From Dielma fastidiosa (GTDB lineage: Bacteria; Bacillota_I; Bacilli_A; Erysipelotrichales; Erysipelotrichaceae): a DNA stretch of 64,000 nt. Below are positions 53,734-62,154 of the stretch, piece by piece; the first letter of the stretch is position 1; every line of letters starts with the position of its first letter. The notes under the pieces were generated by a model. That model did not search any database and was not told where the DNA came from. It was given only the letters and a program-made list of their open reading frames with translations. The stretch covers positions 168,334 to 232,333 of the forward strand of contig NZ_HE578927.1 in assembly GCF_000313565.1 (NCBI RefSeq), written 5' to 3'. Both the position numbers and the translations under genes were made by a program.

Positions 53734-54888
53734 ATGAAAAAAATAATACTTATTCTGTTCCTTATACTCGCTGGCTGCGGCAGAGAAAAAAGCCCGGTTC
53801 AGCCAGAGCCAGTCAGTGCTTCTGTATCGGTGCTTTATGATCAGGAAAAAACAATGCTGCTGCCGATGAATACAAGCGTACTCTTAACAATGTATGATCC
53901 ACAGCAGCTTGATCAAGCAATGCCTGACTTTGAAGCCTTAATTCACCAGCTGCATCAATTGTTTGATCCTGACCATGGCTTTACATCAATCAATAACCTT
54001 TATGTTATTAATCAGCATTACGGCAGTGAGGATAAGCTGCTGCTTGATCCGCTGCTCTTTGATGCCCTTAAGGATGCCATCGCGCTCTCTGTATTAAGTG
54101 AAGGCAGCTTTAACCCAACCATCGGCGCCCTTTCTGATTTATATCAGAATAAATATTCATCGCTGCCAATTCACGCTGAAGATCCAGCGGATGAAGATAT
54201 TAATGCCGCCCTTGCCTGTGTTGTGCCTTATGATCAATTAGATGCAATCATTCAGCTTGATGAAACCGATCACAGCGTGATATTTAATACATATTCACCC
54301 TGTGAACAAAAGGTTAAGCTCAACCTAGGCGCTTTCGCGAAAGGCATCGCCGCGCAAAAAGCCTATGAAGCCTTAAAGCATTTGGATGTTCCTTTTATGG
54401 CCGCCTGCTCAGAAAGCTCACAGTTTCTCTATGCACCAACAAAGATAAACAAAACATGGACATGGGGAATCCGTGAACCAAATGCCAAGACCTTGCTGGC
54501 TGCCTATGAACAATCTGATATTGCCGCCTTGTCTACCTCTGGCGATGATCAGCAGTATTATTATTGTGAGAAGCATCAGATCAACCATCACCATATTCTT
54601 GATCCAACACTGGGCAGATCAAGAAATATGATTCGCTCAGTATCTGTATTCAGTGATAATCGGGCTGACATCCTTGATGCCCTGACAACGATTCTATTTA
54701 ATATTGAGGATGCGAAACAGCGCATAACACTAATTAACCAAATAGAAACCATTTATGAAATTAAGATCGGCTATACCGTTGTGACTGGCAGTCAGGAAGA
54801 CGGTTATCAGCTGACGATGAATCAGACAGCCAAAGATGCCCTTGCTTATCAAGGCGATGCTGTCAATGCAATTATAGTGGAGGACTAA
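53734..54888 (+). CDS. apbE: FAD:protein FMN transferase, lipoprotein type (ApbE/FmnB-like)
   Basis: A 384-residue lipoprotein (lipobox LAGC, Cys15) of the ApbE family, which transfers FMN from FAD to Ser/Thr of target proteins outside the membrane. Visible marks: GSFNPTIGALSDLYQ (usually N-P-x-x-G), LNLGAFAKGIAAQKA, the STSGDDQQYYY segment and HHHILDPTLG (H-I-L-D-P, metal/FAD binding). The start at 53734 is chosen for the lipoprotein signal; no clear ribosome site precedes it. It leads a plus-strand pair with a rhodanese-like lipoprotein. Confidence 0.9.
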   Translation: MKKIILILFLILAGCGREKSPVQPEPVSASVSVLYDQEKTMLLPMNTSVLLTMYDPQQLDQAMPDFEALIHQLHQLFDPDHGFTSINNLYVINQHYGSEDKLLLDPLLFDALKDAIALSVLSEGSFNPTIGALSDLYQNKYSSLPIHAEDPADEDINAALACVVPYDQLDAIIQLDETDHSVIFNTYSPCEQKVKLNLGAFAKGIAAQKAYEALKHLDVPFMAACSESSQFLYAPTKINKTWTWGIREPNAKTLLAAYEQSDIAALSTSGDDQQYYYCEKHQINHHHILDPTLGRSRNMIRSVSVFSDNRADILDALTTILFNIEDAKQRITLINQIETIYEIKIGYTVVTGSQEDGYQLTMNQTAKDALAYQGDAVNAIIVED

Positions 54889-54889
54889 T

Positions 54890-55585
54890 ATGAAAAAATT
54901 ACTTTGTATCTTAAGCTTATCCCTGCTTTGCGGCTGCAGTGCGGCCCCACAGCCAACAAATTCCCCTGATGCCGGCAATTCACAGCTTGCGGAGGCTGGC
55001 AATGCGGAAATCACCCAGCTGCCAAAGAAAGCAAAACCGGAGAGTACACTGATCAGCGATTCTGAATTAAACGCATTAAACATTGACGATTATCTTTTTA
55101 TTAAAGATGTGATGTATGTCGATCTGCGTGATCCTCAGCAGCTGCTGAGTGAGGGTACGATTGCCGGTTTCACAAATATTCCGTTTTATGGATTAATCGT
55201 CGATCTGACAGACAATGAAAATGTCTTATTTACGATGACTAAGCCCCGTGATGAAAATGGCAAAGTGCTTGCTCAGCTTGGTGATGTAAACAGCTTTGTC
55301 GCTAATTATAAAGAATCCGAATCAAATCTGAATTATCTTTTTCCTAAAGATAAACAGATCGTCTTCATGTCAACAGCAGGTGTCGAAGCTACCTATATGA
55401 TGAATCTTTTGATTCAGCTTGGTTATGATCCTGCCAATCTATACAATGCCGGCTGTTTCTCTAACGGCATCGGTGATCAAGTCGCCTACCGCAATGTCGA
55501 ACAGGCGCGCTATTACACACCGGGACATGAAGCCTATACGGTCAGTGTCAGCTATGATTGGGGAGAATTAACACCAATTGATTAA
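54890..55585 (+). CDS. Rhodanese-like lipoprotein lacking the catalytic Cys
   Basis: A 231-residue lipoprotein (lipobox LLCGC, Cys16), paralogous to the protein at 52088-52804: YVDLRD (76-81) and MMNLL aligned with QLMNLL. The active-site loop reads MSTAGVEATYMMNLL, so the sulfur-carrying Cys is Ser161 and the GGR of the loop is GVE. It is therefore unlikely to transfer sulfur and may be a scaffold or decoy. It starts two bases after the apbE stop with GGAGG just upstream. Confidence 0.8.
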   Translation: MKKLLCILSLSLLCGCSAAPQPTNSPDAGNSQLAEAGNAEITQLPKKAKPESTLISDSELNALNIDDYLFIKDVMYVDLRDPQQLLSEGTIAGFTNIPFYGLIVDLTDNENVLFTMTKPRDENGKVLAQLGDVNSFVANYKESESNLNYLFPKDKQIVFMSTAGVEATYMMNLLIQLGYDPANLYNAGCFSNGIGDQVAYRNVEQARYYTPGHEAYTVSVSYDWGELTPID

Positions 55586-55602
55586 ATAATATTTAGAAAT
55601 AA

Positions 55603-55662
55603 CTAAAAAGGGATTGCCTGTTATACTGCCATTTCGCGTATATCAAACGATCCCTTTTTATG
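55603..55662. terminator. Terminator between convergent genes
   Basis: AAAAAGGGAT pairs with ATCCCTTTTT around a 36-base loop, with A/T runs on both sides. Confidence 0.65.
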
Positions 55663-55677
55663 TTTAAATGCTGACAC

Positions 55678-55866
55678 CTAATTCATCGATTTGTGTTTTA
55701 AACATTCTTTTGCAATATAAGTTTTAACTGCTTCAAGATTTTCTTGATTCAGTTCACGTAAACTCAGAATGAATTCGATTTCTCGATCTGTCAGATCTAA
55801 TTCTTTATTGTGCTCACGCACTAATTCCATTAATATTTCCTGATTTTTATTCTTTTGATCTGCCAT
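55678..55866 (-). CDS. Small helical protein, unknown function
   Basis: A 62-residue soluble protein, mainly charged helix (ILMELVREHNKELDLTDREIEFILSLRELNQENLEAVKTYIAKE). Not recognised. The start at 55866 has GGAGG eight bases upstream, so translation is likely. Single gene. Confidence 0.6.
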   Translation of the reverse strand: MADQKNKNQEILMELVREHNKELDLTDREIEFILSLRELNQENLEAVKTYIAKECLKHKSMN

Positions 55867-55936
55867 ACTCAGTCCTCCCAATTATTGGCTGAGTATATTA
55901 TATCACAAATATTTGATTATTTTAATAAATATCTCA

Positions 55937-57061
55937 TTATTTGATATTTATTTTTTCAATCAGTTCACCAACCGCTGTTTTCACATCAAAAATCTTCATT
56001 GAGAGATTCATCGCTTTGGTATGTAGCTCTTTTTTAAAACGGTCGATCAGCTCATCAAATTCGATAACCTTGAAGCGCTCATAGGATAGGTCATTGAAAA
56101 TCTGAGTATATTTATCGATGCGCCGGATAAAGAGCGGGTAAATCTGCGGCATCGTATGATTTGTGCGCAGATAGCTCAGACAATCATTAATAAATGCCGC
56201 GCGTTTTTCCTTTGACTGCTTCATAAATACATTGTTGATGGCAGCCTCCATCAGTTTCGGCATCCGGCTTTTTTGTTTCGCGGAAACAAAACCATGCTGA
56301 TCCAGCTTATAAGCATAAACCTGATGAGCATGACAAAGCTGCTGAAGATTGCGGTCATCATAGCATGAAGCGATGATTTCCGGTTCCTTCAGATGCATAA
56401 AAAAGGCGGATACGACATCATTTTCATTTTCGATCAGATGCAGCTTAGCCAGATAATCCAAATCATCTGCCCGTTGTTTATACGCCGCCAGCATATCGGG
56501 ATTGATACCCGGCGCGTTAAATGCATATACACCTTCAATTTGATCAAGCTGCTGCTTTGAACAGAGCAGTGACAGGCTTAAGGCAAGATTGCCGCCCTTG
56601 GAGTGACCGAGCAAATAAATACGTTTGCCATGAAAATCCTCCATCTGGAAACGTTTTAATGCCAATAGCTGCTGAGCTGTGACTGAAAGAAAGATATCCA
56701 GATTATCCTCCCAATCCTCCCAGCCGCAGCGCTGATATTCCTCATCAAGCATTTCACTGCCGCGGAAGCAGAGGTACACATGATCGTCATCCTCAATTTT
56801 CTGCATCACTAAACCGCTTTGCTTATTGTCATTAAAAACATCAGTAATCATCAGTGACTGATAGCGTTCAAAAGCAAACTGCTGAAGAAATTCAAGCGTC
56901 TTCAATGTATACAGATCGGTTCGCTGCTGATCCATGTATTTAGGACTGACTAATAATTCATGCGCAAAGTCCGTCACTGACAAGGGTTCCTTAAAATCCA
57001 GTACATCAAAATAACTCAATGAAGAAAGTATCAGAGCGTCTATATCATTAAATTCGAACAT
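55937..57061 (-). CDS. DUF2974-type lipase-like alpha/beta hydrolase
   Basis: A 374-residue protein of the Mbeg1/DUF2974 lipase-like family. The nucleophile elbow GHSKGGNLALSLSLL is near residue 155 and a CFRGSEMLDEEY strand/loop precedes it; a late His is likely in the LDQHGFVSAK area. No signal peptide. It is the second gene of a pair, overlapping the upstream unknown gene by 14 bases. Substrate unknown. Confidence 0.8.
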   Translation of the reverse strand: MFEFNDIDALILSSLSYFDVLDFKEPLSVTDFAHELLVSPKYMDQQRTDLYTLKTLEFLQQFAFERYQSLMITDVFNDNKQSGLVMQKIEDDDHVYLCFRGSEMLDEEYQRCGWEDWEDNLDIFLSVTAQQLLALKRFQMEDFHGKRIYLLGHSKGGNLALSLSLLCSKQQLDQIEGVYAFNAPGINPDMLAAYKQRADDLDYLAKLHLIENENDVVSAFFMHLKEPEIIASCYDDRNLQQLCHAHQVYAYKLDQHGFVSAKQKSRMPKLMEAAINNVFMKQSKEKRAAFINDCLSYLRTNHTMPQIYPLFIRRIDKYTQIFNDLSYERFKVIEFDELIDRFKKELHTKAMNLSMKIFDVKTAVGELIEKINIK

Positions 57062-58280
57062 CGTACTCCTCCCTTTCTGTTTCCTTGTTGTACAGTATCA
57101 TATGCAGATGTTCCATTGTGCGTTCACAGGTACTTAAATCCGCAAGCTCAATCGTAATCATCAAGGTTTCCTTTTCACAGATCAGCTGGGCCTGAATCAA
57201 AATGGTATGCTGTTCATCATTTAACTGAACACGCATGCCGCGGCAGCGGATTGTCTCATCTTCCCATTCAAACACATCATCGGCATCACTGCGGCTGACA
57301 AAGCCTTCCGCGAATTCCTTTAGCTTATGATCGGCGGTATAGCCGGTAATCCGCATCGTTGAAAGCCATTCCTGATTTTGATCACAGCGGGTTAAGATCA
57401 TCGTATTATGATCAAAGCTGCACGTACAGCGGCCATCCTCAAGAATCAGCCAGCTGCCATAAGGGTAAAGCACTTCCTCTAAACGATAGCCTACCTCATC
57501 AAGTCCCATATCCGCTGCTGTTTTGATTTTCTCAGGGCGGTTAAGCAGGCCGCAGAGGTGACGGTACTGCTTCATCGGAAGCGGCAGCTTTTGATCCAAC
57601 GCGTGGGCCTTTTCAATAGCCTCTAAGATATGCTCAGCAACCGATGCCTTAGCTTCACTGCCAATCTCAAAGGTACAGTCATTCCACATACTGTTTAACG
57701 CGGAGTTGCGGTAAAAGAACGCATTTTTCTCTAAATCATTCCAGATAAAGAAAGCCTTGGCGGCATCATCCAATGTCTGGTGAGTAAATTCACGGACATT
57801 GAGATAGCCCATCGGTGTTATGACGCAGCCGCTTTTGGCTAACGGCAGATAACTCTTATTATCCCACGCATAGGTTGCTTCCTCTTGTTCATCCATCTGC
57901 TTCATATTCGTCAATAAAAGATGCAGATAGCTATAAAAATAATGATCACGCAGACGTTCAAAATCATGATCCTCAAGGTATTCACATTCATCATCAATCA
58001 ACAGGGCCGTGGCACAGCTATTGACTAATTGATCAAAGAATTCACAGACATAAGCGTGATATCCGGCACCGGCCACACTTGTTGTTGTTTTTAATATGAC
58101 ATAATCCATACGGTATTCAATCTCAATGATTCCCTCAGGACAGACGATGATTTCACCATGCTCCTGATCCTGTTCCAAAAAGAGATGTTCACGCTCACAC
58201 AAGGTCTTGATGCTTTCCATCACCCTTAATTTATCTTCAGGACTTCTTAAAATCCCTTCACAGCTTACAGTAATTGCCAT
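57048..58280 (-). CDS. 410-residue cytosolic protein, unknown function
   Basis: No domain recognised. There is no signal or membrane segment; it is acidic and Cys/Met/His-rich, with a globular N-terminal domain (ILRSPEDKLRVMESIKTLCEREHLFLEQDQ) and a C-terminal beta-rich part. It is coupled by overlap to the DUF2974 hydrolase, so it may be a partner, chaperone or sensor for it. Divergent from the YlbJ-like gene. Confidence 0.65.
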   Translation of the reverse strand: MAITVSCEGILRSPEDKLRVMESIKTLCEREHLFLEQDQEHGEIIVCPEGIIEIEYRMDYVILKTTTSVAGAGYHAYVCEFFDQLVNSCATALLIDDECEYLEDHDFERLRDHYFYSYLHLLLTNMKQMDEQEEATYAWDNKSYLPLAKSGCVITPMGYLNVREFTHQTLDDAAKAFFIWNDLEKNAFFYRNSALNSMWNDCTFEIGSEAKASVAEHILEAIEKAHALDQKLPLPMKQYRHLCGLLNRPEKIKTAADMGLDEVGYRLEEVLYPYGSWLILEDGRCTCSFDHNTMILTRCDQNQEWLSTMRITGYTADHKLKEFAEGFVSRSDADDVFEWEDETIRCRGMRVQLNDEQHTILIQAQLICEKETLMITIELADLSTCERTMEHLHMILYNKETEREEYDVRI

Positions 58281-58348
58281 TTTATCAGCTCCTTTAAACT
58301 TCTCTACTATTTTATATTAACAATGAATAAAATACTAGTGGTGATCCC

Positions 58349-59236
58349 ATGAACAAATTTTTTCACATATTCCTGCTGCTGATCTGCGCCTTAATTCTAG
58401 CTAACGGGGCGGCGATTATTGATGCCAGCGCGCTGGCTGTCACCCTCTGGTTTGAAAAGCTGCTGCCCAGTATGTTTGTCGGCATGGTTTTTGTGCGTTT
58501 TATCGTAGCAATCGGTATACTGCCTTGGCTGATGAAACCCATAAGCGTTGGCACCCGCTGGCTTTTAGGACTTGACGGCGGTGCTTTTTCTTTAGTCTTA
58601 GTCTCTGTATTGCTGGGCTTTCCTGCCTCATCAATGATGATTGATGAAGCCGTCGGCAAGGGTGAACTGACCATTGATCAGGGCCAGCGGCTGATTAATT
58701 GCTGCTGCTGTGCCTCATGTTCCTTTATCATTGTTACTGTCGGCACTCTTCTCTACCAATCTTTAGCTATTGGGATAAGGCTATGGCTGATTCAGATTCT
58801 AACCATCCTTACCCTGTTATTTTTCACCCGTAAAACACCCTGTGAATTCATGGCATCAAATGTTCAGCCTAAATGCTTCAGCTATTTTGCGCAGGCCGTT
58901 TCCGCTTCCATCAATACGATGCTGATCATCGCCGGTTATCTGATGATTACCCTCTCGCTTTGCGCGATTCTTTCACCCTTTTTGCCATCTTCACTCTCCC
59001 AGCTGCTTTCCATCATCGCTGAATTTTCCAGCGGCTGTGTAAGGCTTGCGCAAAGCGGCATCCCATCCTTTCAAAAGCTGCTGTTCACCAACATGCTGTT
59101 AAGCTTTGGCGGTCTATGCGTCCATCTTCAGATTCTTGGCAGCTGTGAGCATTCTAAACTAAGTATTTATCGTTTTATAAGGATGCGTCTGCTGCAAAGT
59201 CTGCTGGCTGTTTTTTTCAGCTTATTCCTTCTCTAA
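58349..59236 (+). CDS. YlbJ-like membrane protein (Gate-domain family)
   Basis: A 295-residue polytopic membrane protein with about eight helices. The segments WFEKLLPSMFVGMVFVRF, LLGFPASSMMIDEAVGKGELTIDQGQRLINCCCCASCSFII and a later repeat resemble YlbJ, a sporulation integral membrane protein of the nucleoside-recognition (Gate) family. Four consecutive Cys in the motif are unusual. GGTGATCCC precedes the ATG. The PAP2-like gene follows by about 60 bases. Confidence 0.7.
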   Translation: MNKFFHIFLLLICALILANGAAIIDASALAVTLWFEKLLPSMFVGMVFVRFIVAIGILPWLMKPISVGTRWLLGLDGGAFSLVLVSVLLGFPASSMMIDEAVGKGELTIDQGQRLINCCCCASCSFIIVTVGTLLYQSLAIGIRLWLIQILTILTLLFFTRKTPCEFMASNVQPKCFSYFAQAVSASINTMLIIAGYLMITLSLCAILSPFLPSSLSQLLSIIAEFSSGCVRLAQSGIPSFQKLLFTNMLLSFGGLCVHLQILGSCEHSKLSIYRFIRMRLLQSLLAVFFSLFLL

Positions 59237-59239
59237 AAG

Positions 59240-59270
59240 ATTAAATTAGCATTCGCTTCAGCTAATTTGT
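59240..59270 (+). terminator. Hairpin between the YlbJ-like and PAP2-like genes
   Basis: AAATTAGC-attcgcttca-GCTAATTT is a clean 8-bp stem; only a short T tract follows, and the -10 TATAAT (59273-59278) of the next gene lies right after it. Confidence 0.5.
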
Positions 59271-59293
59271 GGTATAATAATACCACTGAGGTG

Positions 59294-59764
59294 ATGAATC
59301 TGCTTAAAACGATGTTCCCATTCTGGGCTGCAATCCTAGCTAATGTATTAGCCCAAATATTGAAACCTTTTTTTCATTATTTACGAACTCGGGATTTTAA
59401 TCCCCATTATACGATTGCCTGCGGCGGCTTCCCGAGCAGTCACACATCAACGGTAACCGCCTTAGTCTGTGCCGTTGGAATTGTTGAGGGCATTCATTCC
59501 ACCTTGTTTGCTGTCACCATGATTTTCGCCCTGATTGTTATTTATGATGCAGTCAATGTCCGATATTATGCCGGTAAAAATATTCAGCTGACAAAGCAGC
59601 TGATTGCGGATCTTGAAGAAACATTTAAACTGAAGCTTGATGATCCGATCTATTTTGAAAAAATGAAACAGGTGCTGGGCCATCGTTATGTCGAAGCACT
59701 TGGCGGTCTGCTTTTAGGGATCGCGGTTGCCCTTGTTATGGCAATGCTGAATGGCTTTTTGTAG
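59294..59764 (+). CDS. Divergent PAP2 / DUF212 family membrane protein
   Basis: A 156-residue membrane protein of the DUF212 divergent PAP2 family: FNPHYTIACGGFPSSHTSTVTALVCAVG carries the phosphatase-like FPSSHTS motif and IYDAVNVRYYAGKN the second, with helices about 8-25, 55-95 and 140-156. It may act on a lipid pyrophosphate. The start is uncertain: GAGGTG directly abuts the ATG at 59294, leaving ATG 59312 or a CTG at 59300 as alternatives. Confidence 0.8.
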   Translation: MNLLKTMFPFWAAILANVLAQILKPFFHYLRTRDFNPHYTIACGGFPSSHTSTVTALVCAVGIVEGIHSTLFAVTMIFALIVIYDAVNVRYYAGKNIQLTKQLIADLEETFKLKLDDPIYFEKMKQVLGHRYVEALGGLLLGIAVALVMAMLNGFL

Positions 59765-59778
59765 GAGATGAGAGAAGC

Positions 59779-60018
59779 ATGAAAACTAAAGAAGAAGAAA
59801 TCATTGACGTTTTAGAAAAAATCCGTCCGTATATCCAGCGTGACGGCGGCGACCTCGAATTTGTAGAGTTTAAAGAGGGTATTGTTTATGTAAGAATGCT
59901 AGGTGCCTGCAGTGACTGTCTCGCTTTGGATGACACGATCAAGATGGGTGTAGAAGCCTTGCTGCTTGAAGAAGTAAGCGGTGTAACAGAAGTAAGAATT
60001 GTAGAAAATCAGCTTTAA
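59779..60018 (+). CDS. NifU C-terminal domain-type iron-sulfur protein
   Basis: A 79-residue protein consisting of the NifU-C domain with GACSDCLALDDTIKMGVE, the CxxC that holds a transferable 4Fe-4S cluster. It starts 15 bases after the PAP2-like gene with GGAGATGAGAGAAGC upstream. A likely iron-sulfur carrier, complementing the SufU/SufB genes at the end of the window. Confidence 0.85.
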   Translation: MKTKEEEIIDVLEKIRPYIQRDGGDLEFVEFKEGIVYVRMLGACSDCLALDDTIKMGVEALLLEEVSGVTEVRIVENQL

Positions 60019-60132
60019 CAGCGCAATGCGCTGTTTTTATTTGCAATAAAACGACGCTGCAAGTCAAAAAACATGCTGTTTCAAATTAACGGGTATGCTA
60101 AAATATCCTTATAAAAATGAAAGGGGCTATTT

Positions 60133-60534
60133 ATGGATACAGTATTTTCAATACTCGCGGTTTTATTAGGAATATTTTGTTTTTATACAGGGATCAAGGG
60201 GCTTATAAAACTGGCTAATGCCAAGAACTATGTCAGCTGTGAAGCGACCGTTACCGACATTGATGTAACAACCAGTGTCAGTAAGGGACGCCGATATACG
60301 CATTATTCACCCATTGTTGCTTATCAAGTTCAAAACGAACATTATGAAGAAAAATATGATCAAAGCAGCTCAACCTGCAAATATCAGGTGGGTGATACAA
60401 TTGATATCGCCTATAATCCTGCAAAACCTGCTGATTTCATAATCGATGGTGACCGCTCAATTATCTGGAATTCGTTATTAATGTTAGCTATGGGCTGTTT
60501 GATGTTCTTTGTGGTAATCAAAATCTGGATGTAG
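60133..60534 (+). CDS. DUF3592-domain membrane protein
   Basis: A 133-residue protein with an N-terminal TM (about 4-22), the DUF3592 beta domain (CEATVTDIDVTTSVSKGRRYTHYSPIVAYQVQ...YQVGDTIDIAYNPAKPADF) and a C-terminal TM (about 112-130). The function of this family is unknown. AAAGGGG precedes the ATG. Confidence 0.8.
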   Translation: MDTVFSILAVLLGIFCFYTGIKGLIKLANAKNYVSCEATVTDIDVTTSVSKGRRYTHYSPIVAYQVQNEHYEEKYDQSSSTCKYQVGDTIDIAYNPAKPADFIIDGDRSIIWNSLLMLAMGCLMFFVVIKIWM

Positions 60535-60537
60535 TAT

Positions 60538-60572
60538 GATGAACCTTTTAGTAAGGTTCTTTTTTTTATTAT
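60538..60572 (+). terminator. Terminator of the DUF3592 gene
   Basis: GAACCtttTAGTAAGGTTC is followed by an eight-T run. Confidence 0.8.
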
Positions 60573-60577
60573 ACTAA

Positions 60578-60602
60578 AAAACAGTCATGAAGACTGTTCA
60601 TT
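60578..60602 (-). terminator. Terminator of the yunC-yunB pair
   Basis: On the minus strand AACAGTC pairs with GACTGTT and is followed by TTTTAG. Confidence 0.7.
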
Positions 60603-61275
60603 ATTGTGTGAGCGCTGGCAGAAACTGCGGTACATTGCCGTTGATCAGCTGGATAATTACCGGTATTTCTTCCTGCATGATAATTTCATCCTGACTGATG
60701 CCGGCAAAGACATCGGCCTTCACATTCACGCGGATCATAATCTTAAGCAGTGTATTATTGATGCCATAAGCTTCATTGGTGATTTCATAAACACCGTTTA
60801 CCCGATTGATCACCTTAACCCGAATCTTTATTTTGGGCCCCATATCTGACAGTCCGACCATTTCGGTAAAATAACCCAGCGGCACCTCATCGACGACGCC
60901 ATTATCAAAATAAACCTGATTGGTGATTGGATCAACTTCCCCCTTTTGTGCCAGCAGCAGGCTTTCATTGATACTCTCTACCGCCTTATAAAGCAGCTGA
61001 TTCAGCTTCATGCTGTCATAATTGACACTGATGATTTCTCCCTCATCATTGGTTTTAACCCGAATCAAATCATCAGGATTAAAATCAAGCACCGAGATGC
61101 AGTTATGAATCAGTTTATTTAAAGAGGATTGAACCTCCTGCTTCGCCACCGCAATCATCACTGGTTCCAACAAACGGTTGCATTCGTAAAACGTATAAGA
61201 CAGCAGCAATATCGCAGCAAGTGAAACCGCTAAGAGCTTATATTTCCATTTGATGCATTTTTTTGATTGCTTCAC
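60601..61275 (-). CDS. yunB: Sporulation protein YunB
   Basis: A 224-residue membrane protein: TM about 11-29 (YKLLAVSLAAILLLSYTFY), then an extracytoplasmic domain with IAKQEVQSSLNKLIHNCI-type helix and the VPLGYFTEMVGLSDMGPKIKIRVKVI segment characteristic of YunB. In Bacillus it is made in the mother cell and needed for proper spores. It starts at GTG 61275 with a 38-base overlap with the YunC-like gene. Confidence 0.85.
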   Translation of the reverse strand: MKQSKKCIKWKYKLLAVSLAAILLLSYTFYECNRLLEPVMIAVAKQEVQSSLNKLIHNCISVLDFNPDDLIRVKTNDEGEIISVNYDSMKLNQLLYKAVESINESLLLAQKGEVDPITNQVYFDNGVVDEVPLGYFTEMVGLSDMGPKIKIRVKVINRVNGVYEITNEAYGINNTLLKIMIRVNVKADVFAGISQDEIIMQEEIPVIIQLINGNVPQFLPALTQ

Positions 61276-61540
61276 GGCCGCTCATCCCTGTCTTGATGCC
61301 CAGACTCTCCGCTTTTTTATTCACTGACAGCACACAGCTGTCTAAAAGATGATTAAAGCTTCTGTCTTCCTTCATGATGCAGACACAGGCCCGGCTGCCC
61401 TCCAAATAGCTGCGGCTGAAGATCTGACCGCATAAAAAACCATGTGTATTGCTGATAATATAGACCGGATTGGCCGGCAGATCGATTTCAATGCCAATCA
61501 CATGAAGATCATCGATCTGATAACGTTTGAGATTAACCAT
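61238..61540 (-). CDS. yunC: DUF1805 (YunC) family protein
   Basis: A 100-residue protein of the YunC/DUF1805 family: IEIDLPANPVYIISNTHGFLCGQI, SRACVCI and the KAESLGIKTGMSGREAI end. Function unknown, but the yunB-yunC pair is conserved as in Bacillus. AGGAGGGG is five bases before the ATG. Its promoter must lie within the short gap after the suf-operon terminator. Confidence 0.8.
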   Translation of the reverse strand: MVNLKRYQIDDLHVIGIEIDLPANPVYIISNTHGFLCGQIFSRSYLEGSRACVCIMKEDRSFNHLLDSCVLSVNKKAESLGIKTGMSGREAIKKMHQMEI

Positions 61541-61544
61541 ACAT

Positions 61545-61566
61545 CCCCTCCTGGTTCAGTCTATGA
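61545..61566 (-). promoter_or_regulatory. Shared leader block before yunC
   Basis: Contains TCATAGACTGAA followed by CCAGGAGGGG on the minus strand. All but one base match the leader of the alpha/beta hydrolase at 9155-9176. CATAGACT resembles a sporulation sigma -10; the assignment is uncertain. Confidence 0.35.
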
Positions 61567-61574
61567 GATAGAGT

Positions 61575-61602
61575 AAAAAAAAGAACCGATAAACGGTTCT
61601 AA
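61575..61602 (-). terminator. Terminator after the 5-formyl-THF cyclo-ligase gene
   Basis: On the minus strand AGAACCG-tttat-CGGTTCT is followed by an eight-T run. It ends the suf operon. Confidence 0.85.
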
Positions 61603-61608
61603 ATGCAA

Positions 61609-62154
61609 TTATTTCACACGCGGATAAATATGCTGCTCTGTAATAATCATGTCTACATCAATGTCATGAGCTTCATTGGTAAACTCAGCTTTTTGACATT
61701 CATAGGCCAAGCCCAATTTCATACAGCTGCACTGTTTCAGATATTTATCATAATACCCCTTGCCCTGACCGATCCGCTGACAGGCTTCATTAAAACCGAC
61801 AAGCGGCATCACCATGCAGGCCATCACGCTAGGCTGACATGGCTGATTGCCGATGGGTTCAAGCAAGCCATAAGTTCCTCGCTTTAAATCATTTAAACAA
61901 CTGATCGGATAGAAGTCCATCGTATTGCCATGAACACGCGGACAGTAAACTGCCTTACCCTCACTTAAACACCAAGTAATCAAATCTATTGTTGCGACCT
62001 CATTGCCAACTCCGACATAAATTCCCAGTGCGTTCACCTCTGCCAGCAGCGGTTTCGTTTTCTCAACAATCCATGCGGAGGCGGATGAAACAAAAGCTGA
62101 AGACAGCGAATTCCGCATTGCCTTCAGCTCTTTTCTTGCTTCCTGTTTATCCAA
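61609..62154 (-). CDS. 5-formyltetrahydrofolate cyclo-ligase
   Basis: A 181-residue enzyme that turns 5-formyl-THF into methenyl-THF using ATP. Family marks: [12 protein letters not shown] at the N-terminus, IGVGNEVAT-like ([13 protein letters not shown]), and the C-terminal [23 protein letters not shown] with the G-x-G-K-G-Y-Y-D signature. It overlaps the sufB gene by eight bases, so it is expressed with iron-sulfur assembly genes, an uncommon pairing. Confidence 0.92.
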   Translation of the reverse strand: MDKQEARKELKAMRNSLSSAFVSSASAWIVEKTKPLLAEVNALGIYVGVGNEVATIDLITWCLSEGKAVYCPRVHGNTMDFYPISCLNDLKRGTYGLLEPIGNQPCQPSVMACMVMPLVGFNEACQRIGQGKGYYDKYLKQCSCMKLGLAYECQKAEFTNEAHDIDVDMIITEQHIYPRVK

